From the NCBI GenBank assembly GCA_947302865.1, contig CAMYWS010000001.1, positions 1-51,843 on the forward strand: a stretch of 51,843 bases of DNA, in the 5' to 3' direction. Shown piece after piece: positions 25,464-32,626 of this stretch (its first letter is position 1; every line of letters starts with the position of its first letter). This stretch comes from an uncultured Clostridia bacterium. Lineage in GTDB: Bacteria > Bacillota_A > Clostridia > Christensenellales > CAG-138. Position numbers and translations under genes: made by a program. The notes under the pieces were generated by a model. The model worked only from the letters and a program-made list of their open reading frames with translations, searched no databases and was not told the DNA's origin.

Positions 25464-26978
25464 ATGATTACAAATGACAAAGGAATCGTTGAATTAAAGC
25501 ATTTCATTCTGCGCGAAGTATGCCGTCTGGCGTGGGAAGGGCGATTAGATCCCGAGGAGACCGAGAAGATCGTCTATGAAGTCAGTCCCGGGCCCAAGCC
25601 CCAGTATCGCTGCTGCATCTATAAGGAGCGCGAGATCGTTCGCGGACGCATCCGTCTTGCGGAGGGGTTGAGTCCGGAAGCGGGCTCGCCCACCAAGAAC
25701 GTGGTAGCCGTCATCCCCGCTGCCTGCGACGACTGCCCAATTCAGGACTATTTCGTCACGGATATCTGCCGCTTCTGTTTGGGCAGGGCATGTCTCAACT
25801 CCTGTCGTTTCGGAGCAATCTCCGCCGGCGATACCAAGATGCGTATCGATCCGAACAAGTGCAAGTCCTGCGGTTTGTGCGCCAAGGCCTGCCCGTACGG
25901 CGCAATCATCCACCAGGAGCGTCCCTGCAAGAAGGCATGCCCCGTTGGAGCTATATCTTACGATGAAGCGGGTATCTGCCGGATCGATGAAAGCAAGTGC
26001 ATCCACTGCGGTCATTGCATCCACAATTGTCCCTTCGGCGCGATCGGATCCAAGATTTTCGCTGCAGACGTCATTCAGGCGATCCGTGAAGGAAAACGCG
26101 TCATTGCAATGTGCGCACCGGCCTCTGAAGGCCAGTTCGGCAAGGATATCGGAATGGCAGCTATCCGCAGCGCTTTGAAAAAAGCCGGGTTTGCGGATAT
26201 GGTGGAAGTCGGTCTGGGCGGGGATATGACTGCCGCCTATGAGGCGTTGGAATGGATCGAAGCGCGGAAGGAAGGACGAATCATGACCACTTCCTGCTGT
26301 CCGGCTTTCATTTCAATGCTCCGCCATCATTTTCCGAAGCTGTATGAGCAAAACAAGTCCTCCACCGTTTCTCCGATGGTCGCGGTGTCCCGGTATCTCA
26401 AGCACCTCGATCCGGACTGCATTACCGTATTCATCGGTCCGTGTATCGCCAAAAAGGGAGAGACCGTGAACGAACTGATTCAGGACACCCCCGATTATGC
26501 AATGACCTATGGAGAGATTGTCGCCATGCTGGACGCCAAAGGCGTTGCGATAGAACCGGTTGAGGAAGTCTATCAGGAGTCGTCCGTTTTCGGCAAACGG
26601 TTCGCAAGCAGCGGCGGTGTGGCCGCCGCCGTCCTGGAAGTCATGAAAGAATTGGGCGAGGGCACTTCCGATATCCGTCTCATGACCTGCGCCGGCGGCG
26701 AGGAGTGCAGAAAAGCCATGACGCTGCTGAAAGCGGGAAAGCTGAACGTCGATTTCGTGGAGGGAATGATCTGCAACGGCGGATGCGTGGGCGGTCCTTC
26801 CAAGCATCAGGCGGAGAATGAAGTGCTTCGAGCCAGAGAAAAGCTGTTGGGAGATGCGGACGAAAGGCGAATTCTGGAAAACCTGAAGAACTATCCGATG
26901 GGCGAATTCTCAATGTTCCGTGACGGCAGCATGCCCGAAGAGACCCCGCCGTTTGTATCGCGCAGAACAGAATTATAA
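25464..26978 (+). CDS. Monomeric [FeFe] hydrogenase, group-B-like
   Basis: The 504-residue cytoplasmic enzyme has an N-terminal region of ~95 residues, then a cysteine-rich segment (about 95-195). That segment carries CRFCLGRACLNSC and two ferredoxin [4Fe-4S] motifs (CKSCGLCAKAC, CIHCGHCIHNC). The H-cluster domain has intact signatures: TTSCCPAF near 275, FIGPCIAKKGE near 323 and ICNGGCVGGP near 434. The short L3 form and the Cys-rich N-terminus resemble group B [FeFe] hydrogenases of Clostridia. Expected reaction: reversible proton reduction with ferredoxin. GAGGAAG precedes the ATG. Divergent from the sensory hydrogenase-like gene, with 382 bp between. The maturases HydE/F/G are not in this window. 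No terminator is evident after it. Confidence 0.9.
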   Translation: MITNDKGIVELKHFILREVCRLAWEGRLDPEETEKIVYEVSPGPKPQYRCCIYKEREIVRGRIRLAEGLSPEAGSPTKNVVAVIPAACDDCPIQDYFVTDICRFCLGRACLNSCRFGAISAGDTKMRIDPNKCKSCGLCAKACPYGAIIHQERPCKKACPVGAISYDEAGICRIDESKCIHCGHCIHNCPFGAIGSKIFAADVIQAIREGKRVIAMCAPASEGQFGKDIGMAAIRSALKKAGFADMVEVGLGGDMTAAYEALEWIEARKEGRIMTTSCCPAFISMLRHHFPKLYEQNKSSTVSPMVAVSRYLKHLDPDCITVFIGPCIAKKGETVNELIQDTPDYAMTYGEIVAMLDAKGVAIEPVEEVYQESSVFGKRFASSGGVAAAVLEVMKELGEGTSDIRLMTCAGGEECRKAMTLLKAGKLNVDFVEGMICNGGCVGGPSKHQAENEVLRAREKLLGDADERRILENLKNYPMGEFSMFRDGSMPEETPPFVSRRTEL

Positions 26979-27143
26979 TAGCTGCAGCCGAAAGGTCGGG
27001 CAATGCGGAACAGGCGAAACGTCTTCTCCGCCTTTGCTTCGTCACCGTAAACCTTCCGGCAGCCGACGCATTTCAGATTCCATTTCCGGTGCCCGATAAA
27101 ACCGCGCACATCCTCAGGCGGATACCCGGGAAACAGCATGCCC

Positions 27144-27152
27144 TGCTATAAT
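27144..27152 (+). promoter_or_regulatory. Extended -10 promoter of the NifX-FKBP gene
   Basis: TGCTATAAT has a perfect -10 with the upstream TGN extension. No good -35 is seen 17 bases upstream. Transcription would start near 27159. Confidence 0.55.
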
Positions 27153-27183
27153 GAATACGAATCGTAAAAAAGGAGATTATCAT

Positions 27184-28020
27184 ATGATAATTGCTGTCAC
27201 GTATGAAAACGGCGAGATCTTTCAGCACTTCGGACACACGGAAACGTTCAAGCTTTATGAAGTAAAGGACGGTAAAATCGTATCTTCCGAAATCATCGGC
27301 TCCGGCGGAAGCGGGCACGAAGCGCTTGCCGGGCTTTTGAAGGCGCGTGCGGTCGACGTTCTGATCTGCGGCGGTATCGGCAGCGGTGCGCAGGCGGCTT
27401 TGGAAGAAAACGGAATCGAACTTTGCGCCGGTGCAAAGGGCAGTGCGGACGAAGCAGCGGAAGCGTATCTCAGAGGGGAATTGAAAAACACAGGCGCCAA
27501 CTGTGATCATCATCATGAAGAAGGACATTCCTGTCACAGCGAAGGCGGATGCGGCGGTTGTCACGGCTGTCACGCAGAGCCGGAGCTTACGGGCAAAAAT
27601 GTCGGAAAGAAAGTCCGCACACACTATCGCGGCACGTTCAACGACGGGACGCAGTTCGATTCCTCATATGATCGCGGCGAACCGCTGGAATTCGTCTGCG
27701 GCATCGGTCAGATGATCAAAGGCTTTGACGCCGCAGTTGCGGATATGGACGTCGGCGAGATCAAAAACGTGCATCTCTCCCCTGCCGAAGCGTACGGCGA
27801 ATCCGATCCGAATGCGATCTTCTCGATCGAGATCGCCCGTCTTCCCGGTTCGGAAAACGCGCAGGTCGGACAGCGGGTGTACCTTACGGACGCATACGGA
27901 CGGCCGACGCCCGTAAAGGTGGTCGCAAAGGACGGAGTTGTGATCACGTTCGACGCCAATCATGAAATGGCCGGCAAGGAACTGAACTTTACAATCGAAT
28001 TGGTCGAAGTTTTGGATTGA
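27184..28020 (+). CDS. NifX/NifB-type cofactor-binding domain fused to SlyD-like FKBP isomerase
   Basis: The 278-residue fusion begins with a dinitrogenase iron-molybdenum cofactor-type domain (about residues 1-105: IIAVTYENGEIFQHFGHTE, then LICGGIGSGAQAAL). A His/Cys-rich linker of about 30 residues follows (HHH, CH, CGGCHGCH; roughly 112-136), typical of metal-binding tails of SlyD. The FKBP-type peptidyl-prolyl isomerase domain is next (YRGTFNDGTQFDSSY, FVCGIGQMIKGFD, AYGES), with the SlyD flap domain embedded. The ATG at 27184 was chosen for the AAGGAG eight bases upstream. It follows the hydrogenase gene, so a role in metal or Fe-S delivery and protein folding for metalloenzymes is plausible but unproven. 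Confidence 0.85.
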   Translation: MIIAVTYENGEIFQHFGHTETFKLYEVKDGKIVSSEIIGSGGSGHEALAGLLKARAVDVLICGGIGSGAQAALEENGIELCAGAKGSADEAAEAYLRGELKNTGANCDHHHEEGHSCHSEGGCGGCHGCHAEPELTGKNVGKKVRTHYRGTFNDGTQFDSSYDRGEPLEFVCGIGQMIKGFDAAVADMDVGEIKNVHLSPAEAYGESDPNAIFSIEIARLPGSENAQVGQRVYLTDAYGRPTPVKVVAKDGVVITFDANHEMAGKELNFTIELVEVLD

Positions 28021-28036
28021 CAGACCCCACATAATC

Positions 28037-28069
28037 AAAGAGACTGTCCTTTTGCGGAGCAGTCTCTTT
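28037..28069. terminator. Bidirectional terminator between convergent genes
   Basis: AAAGAGACTG (28037-28046) pairs exactly with CAGTCTCTTT (28060-28069) around a 13-base loop. A T-run follows on the plus strand. It lies between the ends of the NifX-FKBP and DUF4256 genes. Confidence 0.82.
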
Positions 28070-28071
28070 TC

Positions 28072-28590
28072 TTATTCATTCAGTTCCAGTACGCAGCGAA
28101 ACCCGCGTACACTGTAATAGGAGTCCGCTCCGTTGTGGAAAGTGAAAACCGTGTCATATCTGCGCTCACAGAAAATGGCGCCGCCGAGCGAGCGAATACG
28201 CTCCGGCGTCTGCACCCAGCTGGAAGTTTTCATATCATACGCCCCGAGCGTCTGAAGATACCGGTATTCCTCCTCAGTCATCAGCCTCACACCCATCTTT
28301 TCCGTTTCTTCGACCGCGCTGGACGCCGGCGCATTCTTTTTGCGGGAAAGACGCGCTGCGCCGTCATAGCAAAGGCTGCTGCGCTTACGCGGCGATTCCT
28401 CCGCGCAGTCGCAGAGCAGCAGTCTTCCCCCGAACGCGATCACGTCCGGCTCGCCGCCGCTGTTTTCCATCTGTTCCGCCGCGCGCAGCTTCGCGTCATC
28501 CTGCAAAAGCAGAGCTTCCACCGTTTCCCAGGCGACGCCCGGGTGCCGGTTTTTGTTTTGCTCAAATCTGACCTTCCAAGCATTCAGCAT
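28072..28590 (-). CDS. DUF4256 family protein
   Basis: This 172-residue protein is recognisable as DUF4256 by several conserved blocks: RHPGVAWETVEALL, MENSGGEPDVI, DCAEESPRKRSSLCYD, and TSSWVQTPERIRSLGGAIFC. HNGADSYYSVRGFR is near the C-terminus. It is nearly all conserved family sequence, so probably intact. The ATG at 28590 is preferred because GGAGG lies nine bases before it; an earlier TTG has no such site. No function is established for the family. It is last in a short run of small genes (DUF1801, DUF1905, DUF4256) that is probably one transcript ending at the shared terminator. Confidence 0.85.
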   Translation of the reverse strand: MLNAWKVRFEQNKNRHPGVAWETVEALLLQDDAKLRAAEQMENSGGEPDVIAFGGRLLLCDCAEESPRKRSSLCYDGAARLSRKKNAPASSAVEETEKMGVRLMTEEEYRYLQTLGAYDMKTSSWVQTPERIRSLGGAIFCERRYDTVFTFHNGADSYYSVRGFRCVLELNE

Positions 28591-28611
28591 AGATTTGTAC
28601 CTCCAATCCAA

Positions 28612-28890
28612 TTACACACGATCGACAATGAGCACGTGAATCATATCTCCTTCGCGTATTTGCAGAACTGTACGTATCGCTTTTAATACGCCGATCACGT
28701 AGCACACGGAACCGTCTGGGTTTTTAAGCCCCATATTTACGATGCTGCCGTCATATGGAACACCGTCAAATTCGGCATGCACCTTGATGCGGCTTTTTCC
28801 GAATTCCTTTTTGAGATCCCACGGAAAGGTCACATATGCCCCGCCATTGTCCGGGTTTTCATGCAGAATTGCGTCGTATTCGTATCGCAT
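28612..28890 (-). CDS. DUF1905 family small protein
   Basis: A 92-residue small beta-rich protein of the DUF1905 family: YVTFPWDLKKEFGKSRIKVHAEFDGVPYDGSI... then GVLKAIRTVLQIREGDMIHV. The ATG at 28890 has AAAGGA seven bases upstream; a GTG one codon earlier directly abuts the stop of the DUF1801 gene. DUF1905 is often fused or adjacent to bacteriocin-protection (YdeI-like) and DUF1801 proteins, which fits the neighbour. Molecular function unknown. Confidence 0.83.
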   Translation of the reverse strand: MRYEYDAILHENPDNGGAYVTFPWDLKKEFGKSRIKVHAEFDGVPYDGSIVNMGLKNPDGSVCYVIGVLKAIRTVLQIREGDMIHVLIVDRV

Positions 28891-28893
28891 CAC

Positions 28894-29301
28894 TTATTCC
28901 TTTGCGTATTGCGCGTAGCACCACGCTGCGATATCCCGGATCAAATCGATCGGCAGTTCTTTGTTGTGCGGCAGGCGGATCGTGCCTTTGCTGACCTCGT
29001 ACCCTTTGAGCTGTTCCCGGAACACCTCGGTCGCTTCGCCCCCCGGATACAGACCGATATGCTTCTTTGCCGCAGCAAAATGGATGATGTTTTGTCCTTT
29101 CCAATAGGTCGGCATCGACCAGCTGATCCGCTCCTCGGCATGCGGGATGGCTTCACGGATCGCAATTCTCACCGTTTCCAATCGTGGGCGGACAGTTTCA
29201 TCCTGCATTGCGATGTATGCGTCGATCGATTCCGGTTTGACGCAGAAATGCTGCTGATCCTCTTTTGACAGCTGTTTTTTGCACCTCGGACAAGTCCACA
29301 T
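28894..29301 (-). CDS. DUF1801 (YdhG-like) protein with N-terminal zinc-ribbon motif
   Basis: A 135-residue protein. The N-terminus has CPRCKKQL plus a later His-Phe-Cys, suggesting half of a zinc ribbon. The remaining ~110 residues are a DUF1801 domain (IREAIPHAEERISWSMPTYW, FAAAKKHIGLYPGG, LPIDLIRDIAAW). DUF1801 has the fold of the B. subtilis frataxin-like iron chaperone Fra/YdhG, so iron handling is possible but cannot be shown here. The start at 29301 is chosen for an AGGAGG six bases upstream. It lies 60 bp downstream of the DUF2442-HTH gene and may share its transcript. Confidence 0.83.
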   Translation of the reverse strand: MWTCPRCKKQLSKEDQQHFCVKPESIDAYIAMQDETVRPRLETVRIAIREAIPHAEERISWSMPTYWKGQNIIHFAAAKKHIGLYPGGEATEVFREQLKGYEVSKGTIRLPHNKELPIDLIRDIAAWCYAQYAKE

Positions 29302-29361
29302 ATGAAACCTCCTGTTTCTCTTGCTCATTTACCCGGGACGGCAGTATTCTGCAAGATTCTT

Positions 29362-29817
29362 TTATGCAATTGATATCAGCAATTTCACGTCCGGGGCTTG
29401 CGCTATTCTGTTCAAGGTATTGACGGATGGATTGGCGATCCCCCGCTCAATTCTGGACAAATCGGACTGATCGATGCCGGTCAGATCGGAAAGCTCCTTC
29501 TGCGAAAGCCCTTTCTTTGCACGGGCAGCAGCGACAGCTTCTCCGACCATTACAAATGCAGCGGGTTTCTCCTCGCGGGCGGTTTCGCCGTCTTCATAGA
29601 CGATCTCTGCTTCGATGTCCAGATCGTCGTTCCATACGATGCCGTACGGTCCCGACAGCTTACCGGAGGTGAATAAAGTTCGATCCTTCAATGCTTCAAG
29701 CTGCGGATACCTGCTGAAAAGGGCAGACATGTCATAACGCTTGACCCTTCCGTCCTGAAACGTCAGTTCAAGTGTTGTCCCTTCTCTGTATTCGAGTTTG
29801 ATTGCCTTGTGAAACAT
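29362..29817 (-). CDS. DUF2442-HTH (XRE) regulator, orphan antitoxin-like
   Basis: The 151-residue protein has an N-terminal DUF2442 domain (residues 1-75: AIKLEYREGTTLELTFQDGRVKRYDM) and a C-terminal XRE helix-turn-helix (about 95-148: ARAKKGLSQKELSDLTGIDQSDLSRIERGIANPSVNTL). DUF2442-HTH genes usually follow a DUF4160 gene and the pair looks toxin-antitoxin-like. Here remnants of DUF4160 lie directly upstream, with the last one overlapping this start. The promoter at 30004-30033 and its inverted repeat survive, consistent with continued autoregulation. Confidence 0.85.
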   Translation of the reverse strand: MFHKAIKLEYREGTTLELTFQDGRVKRYDMSALFSRYPQLEALKDRTLFTSGKLSGPYGIVWNDDLDIEAEIVYEDGETAREEKPAAFVMVGEAVAAARAKKGLSQKELSDLTGIDQSDLSRIERGIANPSVNTLNRIAQAPDVKLLISIA

Positions 29818-29819
29818 CT

Positions 29820-29990
29820 TGGTTCAGCGGCGGAATTTCCCGATACTGCTCGGTCTCCCGCATTTTTTCCGGTTCTTATTGATAGGTCATGATGCATGAA
29901 CGTGCGACGGATTATGTTCCTTGCTGCGCAAATACATCACAATCATGATTCCGTAAAAACAGCAAACGGTCGGAATAATCAATTCGCTTT
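29820..29990 (-). pseudogene. Decayed DUF4160 gene
   Basis: Reading the minus strand from about 29990, one frame gives IIPTVCCFYGIMIVMYL and then a block ending EHNPSHVHA before a TGA. This is the DUF4160 N-terminal signature (FYGI-I-MY ... DH-PPH-HA). After a frame change the reading is SIRTGK and then RETEQYREIPPLN, the family's middle and C-terminal blocks, with most of the middle missing. The ORF is broken by a frameshift and internal deletion, and no proper start codon is seen. It lies upstream of, and reads into, the DUF2442-HTH gene, the usual partner. Confidence 0.72.
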
Positions 29991-30003
29991 TCTTCTCACT
30001 TGC

Positions 30004-30033
30004 AGTATAGGGACTATATCCCATACTTGTCAA
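30004..30033 (-). promoter_or_regulatory. Promoter and operator of the DUF4160 remnant/DUF2442-HTH unit
   Basis: On the minus strand a perfect TTGACA (30028-30033) and TATACT (30004-30009) are 18 bases apart. The interval carries an imperfect inverted repeat (AGTATAGGGA / TCCCATACT around CTATA), a plausible binding site for the HTH protein. Confidence 0.7.
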
Positions 30034-30307
30034 GAAGGTTCTTCATCGTATTCTATATGTGCGGCAGGTAAAAAAACCCGTCTTTTCCGCTGCAGGTTCA
30101 AATCGAAAAACGTCGCCGCCAACATGTGAGGCATATACCGGAAAAAGATGTGTATATACCCCGAAAGCGCCCGTATCATCAGTATTTTACCGTTGTTTCT
30201 TCTTTTCTCCCGGTGTGAACTTGGCACCGGTCTTTCCCTGTACCACGCAGATACCCATTCATCCGGCACTCTGTTTTTCAGTCGCGATATCCCCGCAAAC
30301 CATCGAC

Positions 30308-30393
30308 AAATAAGTCAAAAGCGCCTTTTCCGCCAAACAAAAAAGGGAATCTCTCACCGGCGCACTTAATAAAAACCTCCCTCGCAGCCGCTG
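30308..30393. repeat. Dispersed intergenic repeat, copy F (degenerate)
   Basis: Only the right two-thirds align well with copy A (AATCTCTCACCGG...ACTTAATAAAAACCTCC...GCAGCCGCTG). The peptide frame has stops. Same orientation as the others. Apart from this, 30034-30550 contains no gene I can support. Confidence 0.5.
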
Positions 30394-30557
30394 AAAAAAA
30401 ACCTGTTTCAAGGACTTTTTCAGTTCCGACTTCTTCCGTTTTTTACCGCAGAACGGTCTGTCTCCGACTTTTTACAACCGCCTTCCCGTTTTAAAAGTTT
30501 TTAGAAGCGTTTTTCTCTCTCCCCGGCATACGCCCGTTTTGAAGTATCGGATACAAA

Positions 30558-30581
30558 AAAGTCCGCCAAGCGGCGGACTTT
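30558..30581 (-). terminator. Terminator of the rhamnose operon
   Basis: AAAGTCCGCC (30558-30567) pairs exactly with GGCGGACTTT (30572-30581), with a four-base loop and a TTTTTT tract on the minus strand, 17 bases after the fucO stop. Confidence 0.9.
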
Positions 30582-30598
30582 GGTGTTTCGGACCAATC

Positions 30599-31744
30599 TT
30601 ACATCAGCTTGCGGAACATTGCTTCGAACTCGGCGAGCGTTGCGGGACGCGGATTACCCGGTGCGCAGGCGTCTGCCGCCGCGGATTCACACAGGAACGG
30701 AAGGTCCTCTTCTCTGAGCTTTTCGAGTTTGGTCGGGATGCCGACGTCAACGGAAAGCTGACGGACCGCGTCGATCGCCGCCTTGCGATAGGTCGCTTGA
30801 TCCATCCCGTCCGTGTTCACGCCGAACGCTTCCGCGATCGCCTTGAACTTTTCGCCGGTCGCTTCCTGATTGAACTCCATGACGATCGGCAGCATCATCG
30901 CGCAGGCGACGCCATGCGGCGTGTCATAGACTGCGCCGAGCGTGTGCGCCATCGAGTGGGCGATGCCGAGTCCGACGTTCGAATACGCCATTGCCGTAAC
31001 GTACTGCGCAAGCGCCATGCCCTCACGTCCGTCCGGATCGTTCTGAACTGCCTTGCGGAGGTTCTTTGCGATCAGTTGAATCGCTTCGAGGTTCAGACAG
31101 TCGGAAAGCTCCCACGCCGCTGCGGTGGTGTAGCCCTCGATCGCGTGGGTCAGCGCGTCCATACCTGTGGATGCGGTGAGCCCTTTGGGCATCGAAGACA
31201 TCATATCCGGGTCGACGACCGCGATATCGGGGATGTCGTTCGGGTCGACGCAGACGAACTTGCGCTTCTTCTCAACGTCGGTGATGACGTAGTTGATCGT
31301 GGATTCCGCGCCGGTGCCGCCGGTGGTCGGGACCGCGATCGTGAAGACCGTGCGGTGCTTGGTCGGCGCAACGCCTTCGAGCGAACGGACGTCATAGAAT
31401 TCGGGATTGTTCACGATGATGCCGATGCCCTTTCCGGTGTCCATCGAGGAGCCGCCGCCGATCGTGATCATAAAGTCTGCGCCGGATGCGCGGTACGCGT
31501 CGACGCCGTGCTGTACGTTTTCGATCGTGGGGTTCGGTTTGATGTCGGAATAGAGCTCGAACGCGATGCCGTTCTGCTCCAGAAGATCGGTGACGCGCTT
31601 GGTCACACCGAAGCGAACGAGGTCGGGATCGGACGCCACAAACGCCTTCCTGAGCCCGCGGGCTTTGACGATGCCCGGGATCTCATTGATTGCGCCGTGT
31701 CCGTGGTAGGAAATGCCGTTCAAAACAAAACGATTGACTGCCAT
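30599..31744 (-). CDS. fucO: Lactaldehyde reductase / iron-containing alcohol dehydrogenase
   Basis: The 381-residue group III Fe-dependent alcohol dehydrogenase closely follows FucO. It has an NAD-binding ITIGGGSSMDTGKG (about residues 93-106) and the VPTTGGTGAEST block. Iron ligands are in MDALTHAIEGY (Asp, His) and HSMAHTLGAVYDTPHG (two His, about 262-277). It reduces L-lactaldehyde from the RhaD reaction to 1,2-propanediol with NADH, regenerating NAD+ anaerobically. It follows rhaD after 69 bp, and a promoter-like sequence in that gap may allow separate expression. AAAGGAGA precedes the ATG. Confidence 0.92.
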   Translation of the reverse strand: MAVNRFVLNGISYHGHGAINEIPGIVKARGLRKAFVASDPDLVRFGVTKRVTDLLEQNGIAFELYSDIKPNPTIENVQHGVDAYRASGADFMITIGGGSSMDTGKGIGIIVNNPEFYDVRSLEGVAPTKHRTVFTIAVPTTGGTGAESTINYVITDVEKKRKFVCVDPNDIPDIAVVDPDMMSSMPKGLTASTGMDALTHAIEGYTTAAAWELSDCLNLEAIQLIAKNLRKAVQNDPDGREGMALAQYVTAMAYSNVGLGIAHSMAHTLGAVYDTPHGVACAMMLPIVMEFNQEATGEKFKAIAEAFGVNTDGMDQATYRKAAIDAVRQLSVDVGIPTKLEKLREEDLPFLCESAAADACAPGNPRPATLAEFEAMFRKLM

Positions 31745-31773
31745 AAGTGTTCTCCTTTATTTGATTTGTTAAA

Positions 31774-31802
31774 AGTATATCATCTTTGCTGCATTTCTGC
31801 AA
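31774..31802 (-). promoter_or_regulatory. Internal promoter in front of fucO
   Basis: On the minus strand an extended -10 (TGATATACT, with TATACT at 31774-31779) lies 17 bases from TTGCAG (31797-31802). A FucO-only transcript could start near 31767. Confidence 0.6.
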
Positions 31803-31813
31803 GCGAACCTGTG

Positions 31814-32626
31814 TCAATTCAAATATCCCTCTCTTGCTTTGACGCCGAACCGTTCTTCCAAAAGGTGCATCTGCTCGTCCGTGATCGTATTGACAAGAGG
31901 CAGATGCGCGATCTTTAAGTAGATCTCGGCGGCTTTCTCGGCGGTCTCAATGAGGCCGAAGGTTTCGTCAAGATCTTTCCCCGCGCCGTAGATGCCGTGC
32001 TGTGCCCACACCACGAGGCGCGCAGTCTCCATTTTCTTTGCGGTGGCAATGCCGATCTCGTTCGTGCCGCAGAGCATCCACGGAAGCACGTTCACGCCGT
32101 CCGGAAAGACCACGATGCACTCGGTGCACATCTGCCAGAGCGTGCGCGTAAACGCCTTCTCATCGAGATCGTGCACGTAGGTCATGGCAAGCAGATTCGC
32201 CGGGTGGCAGTGCATGACCACGCGATTTTCCGAATCGACCTTCATCCGTGCAACGTGACTCATCATATGCGCGGGGAATTCGCTGGTGAATCTTCCCCCG
32301 TCCGTGAAGCCCCAAAGGACTTCGGCTTCGGCTCCGTTCTTTGCGAGGCGGACAATGCCGAGGTTGACTTCCGGCGCGTACTGCACATTTTTGAAATACT
32401 TGCCTGTGCCGGTGACAAGGAAGATCTTTCCGTCAAGCTCCGGCGCGGAAAATCCCGTCGGGATCGTACGGACGATCGCGGGGATGGTCAGGTACTTCCG
32501 TACTTCGGCTTCGTCGAGCAGCAAGCTGATATTGCCGCCGTTACGTTCGTCCCAGCCGTGGTTGTACATGTTCGTCGCGGTGCGGATCATTTCCACCATA
32601 AACGGTGCGTTCAGAATGTCCTTCAT
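31814..32626 (-). CDS. rhaD: Rhamnulose-1-phosphate aldolase
   Basis: A 270-residue class II zinc aldolase of the RhaD family, close to the ~274 residues of E. coli RhaD. RNGGNISLLL near residue 27 forms the phosphate site. VMHCHPANLLAMTY (about 138-150) supplies two zinc His ligands, and AQHGIYGAGKDLDE (about 207-220) the third. It cleaves L-rhamnulose-1-phosphate to dihydroxyacetone phosphate and L-lactaldehyde. The ATG at 32626 has GGAGG seven bases upstream and overlaps the rhaA stop as ATGA. Confidence 0.93.
   Translation of the reverse strand: MKDILNAPFMVEMIRTATNMYNHGWDERNGGNISLLLDEAEVRKYLTIPAIVRTIPTGFSAPELDGKIFLVTGTGKYFKNVQYAPEVNLGIVRLAKNGAEAEVLWGFTDGGRFTSEFPAHMMSHVARMKVDSENRVVMHCHPANLLAMTYVHDLDEKAFTRTLWQMCTECIVVFPDGVNVLPWMLCGTNEIGIATAKKMETARLVVWAQHGIYGAGKDLDETFGLIETAEKAAEIYLKIAHLPLVNTITDEQMHLLEERFGVKAREGYLN

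Noticed and set aside
26891..27139. Minus-strand frame with KWNLKCVGCRKVYG and similar residues after the hydrogenase
   Set aside because: Its second half is antisense to the hydrogenase C-terminus, and no promoter or Shine-Dalgarno was seen. It might be a fragment of an old gene, but it could not be tied to a family.
28037..28069. Hairpin as a riboswitch
   Set aside because: A simple perfect stem with a T-run between convergent genes is explained as a bidirectional terminator. No riboswitch core was recognised anywhere in the window.
30030..30369. Short frames on both strands in the 30.0-30.4 kb gap
   Set aside because: No start signals, low complexity, and overlap with the degenerate repeat copy F and the DUF2442 promoter.
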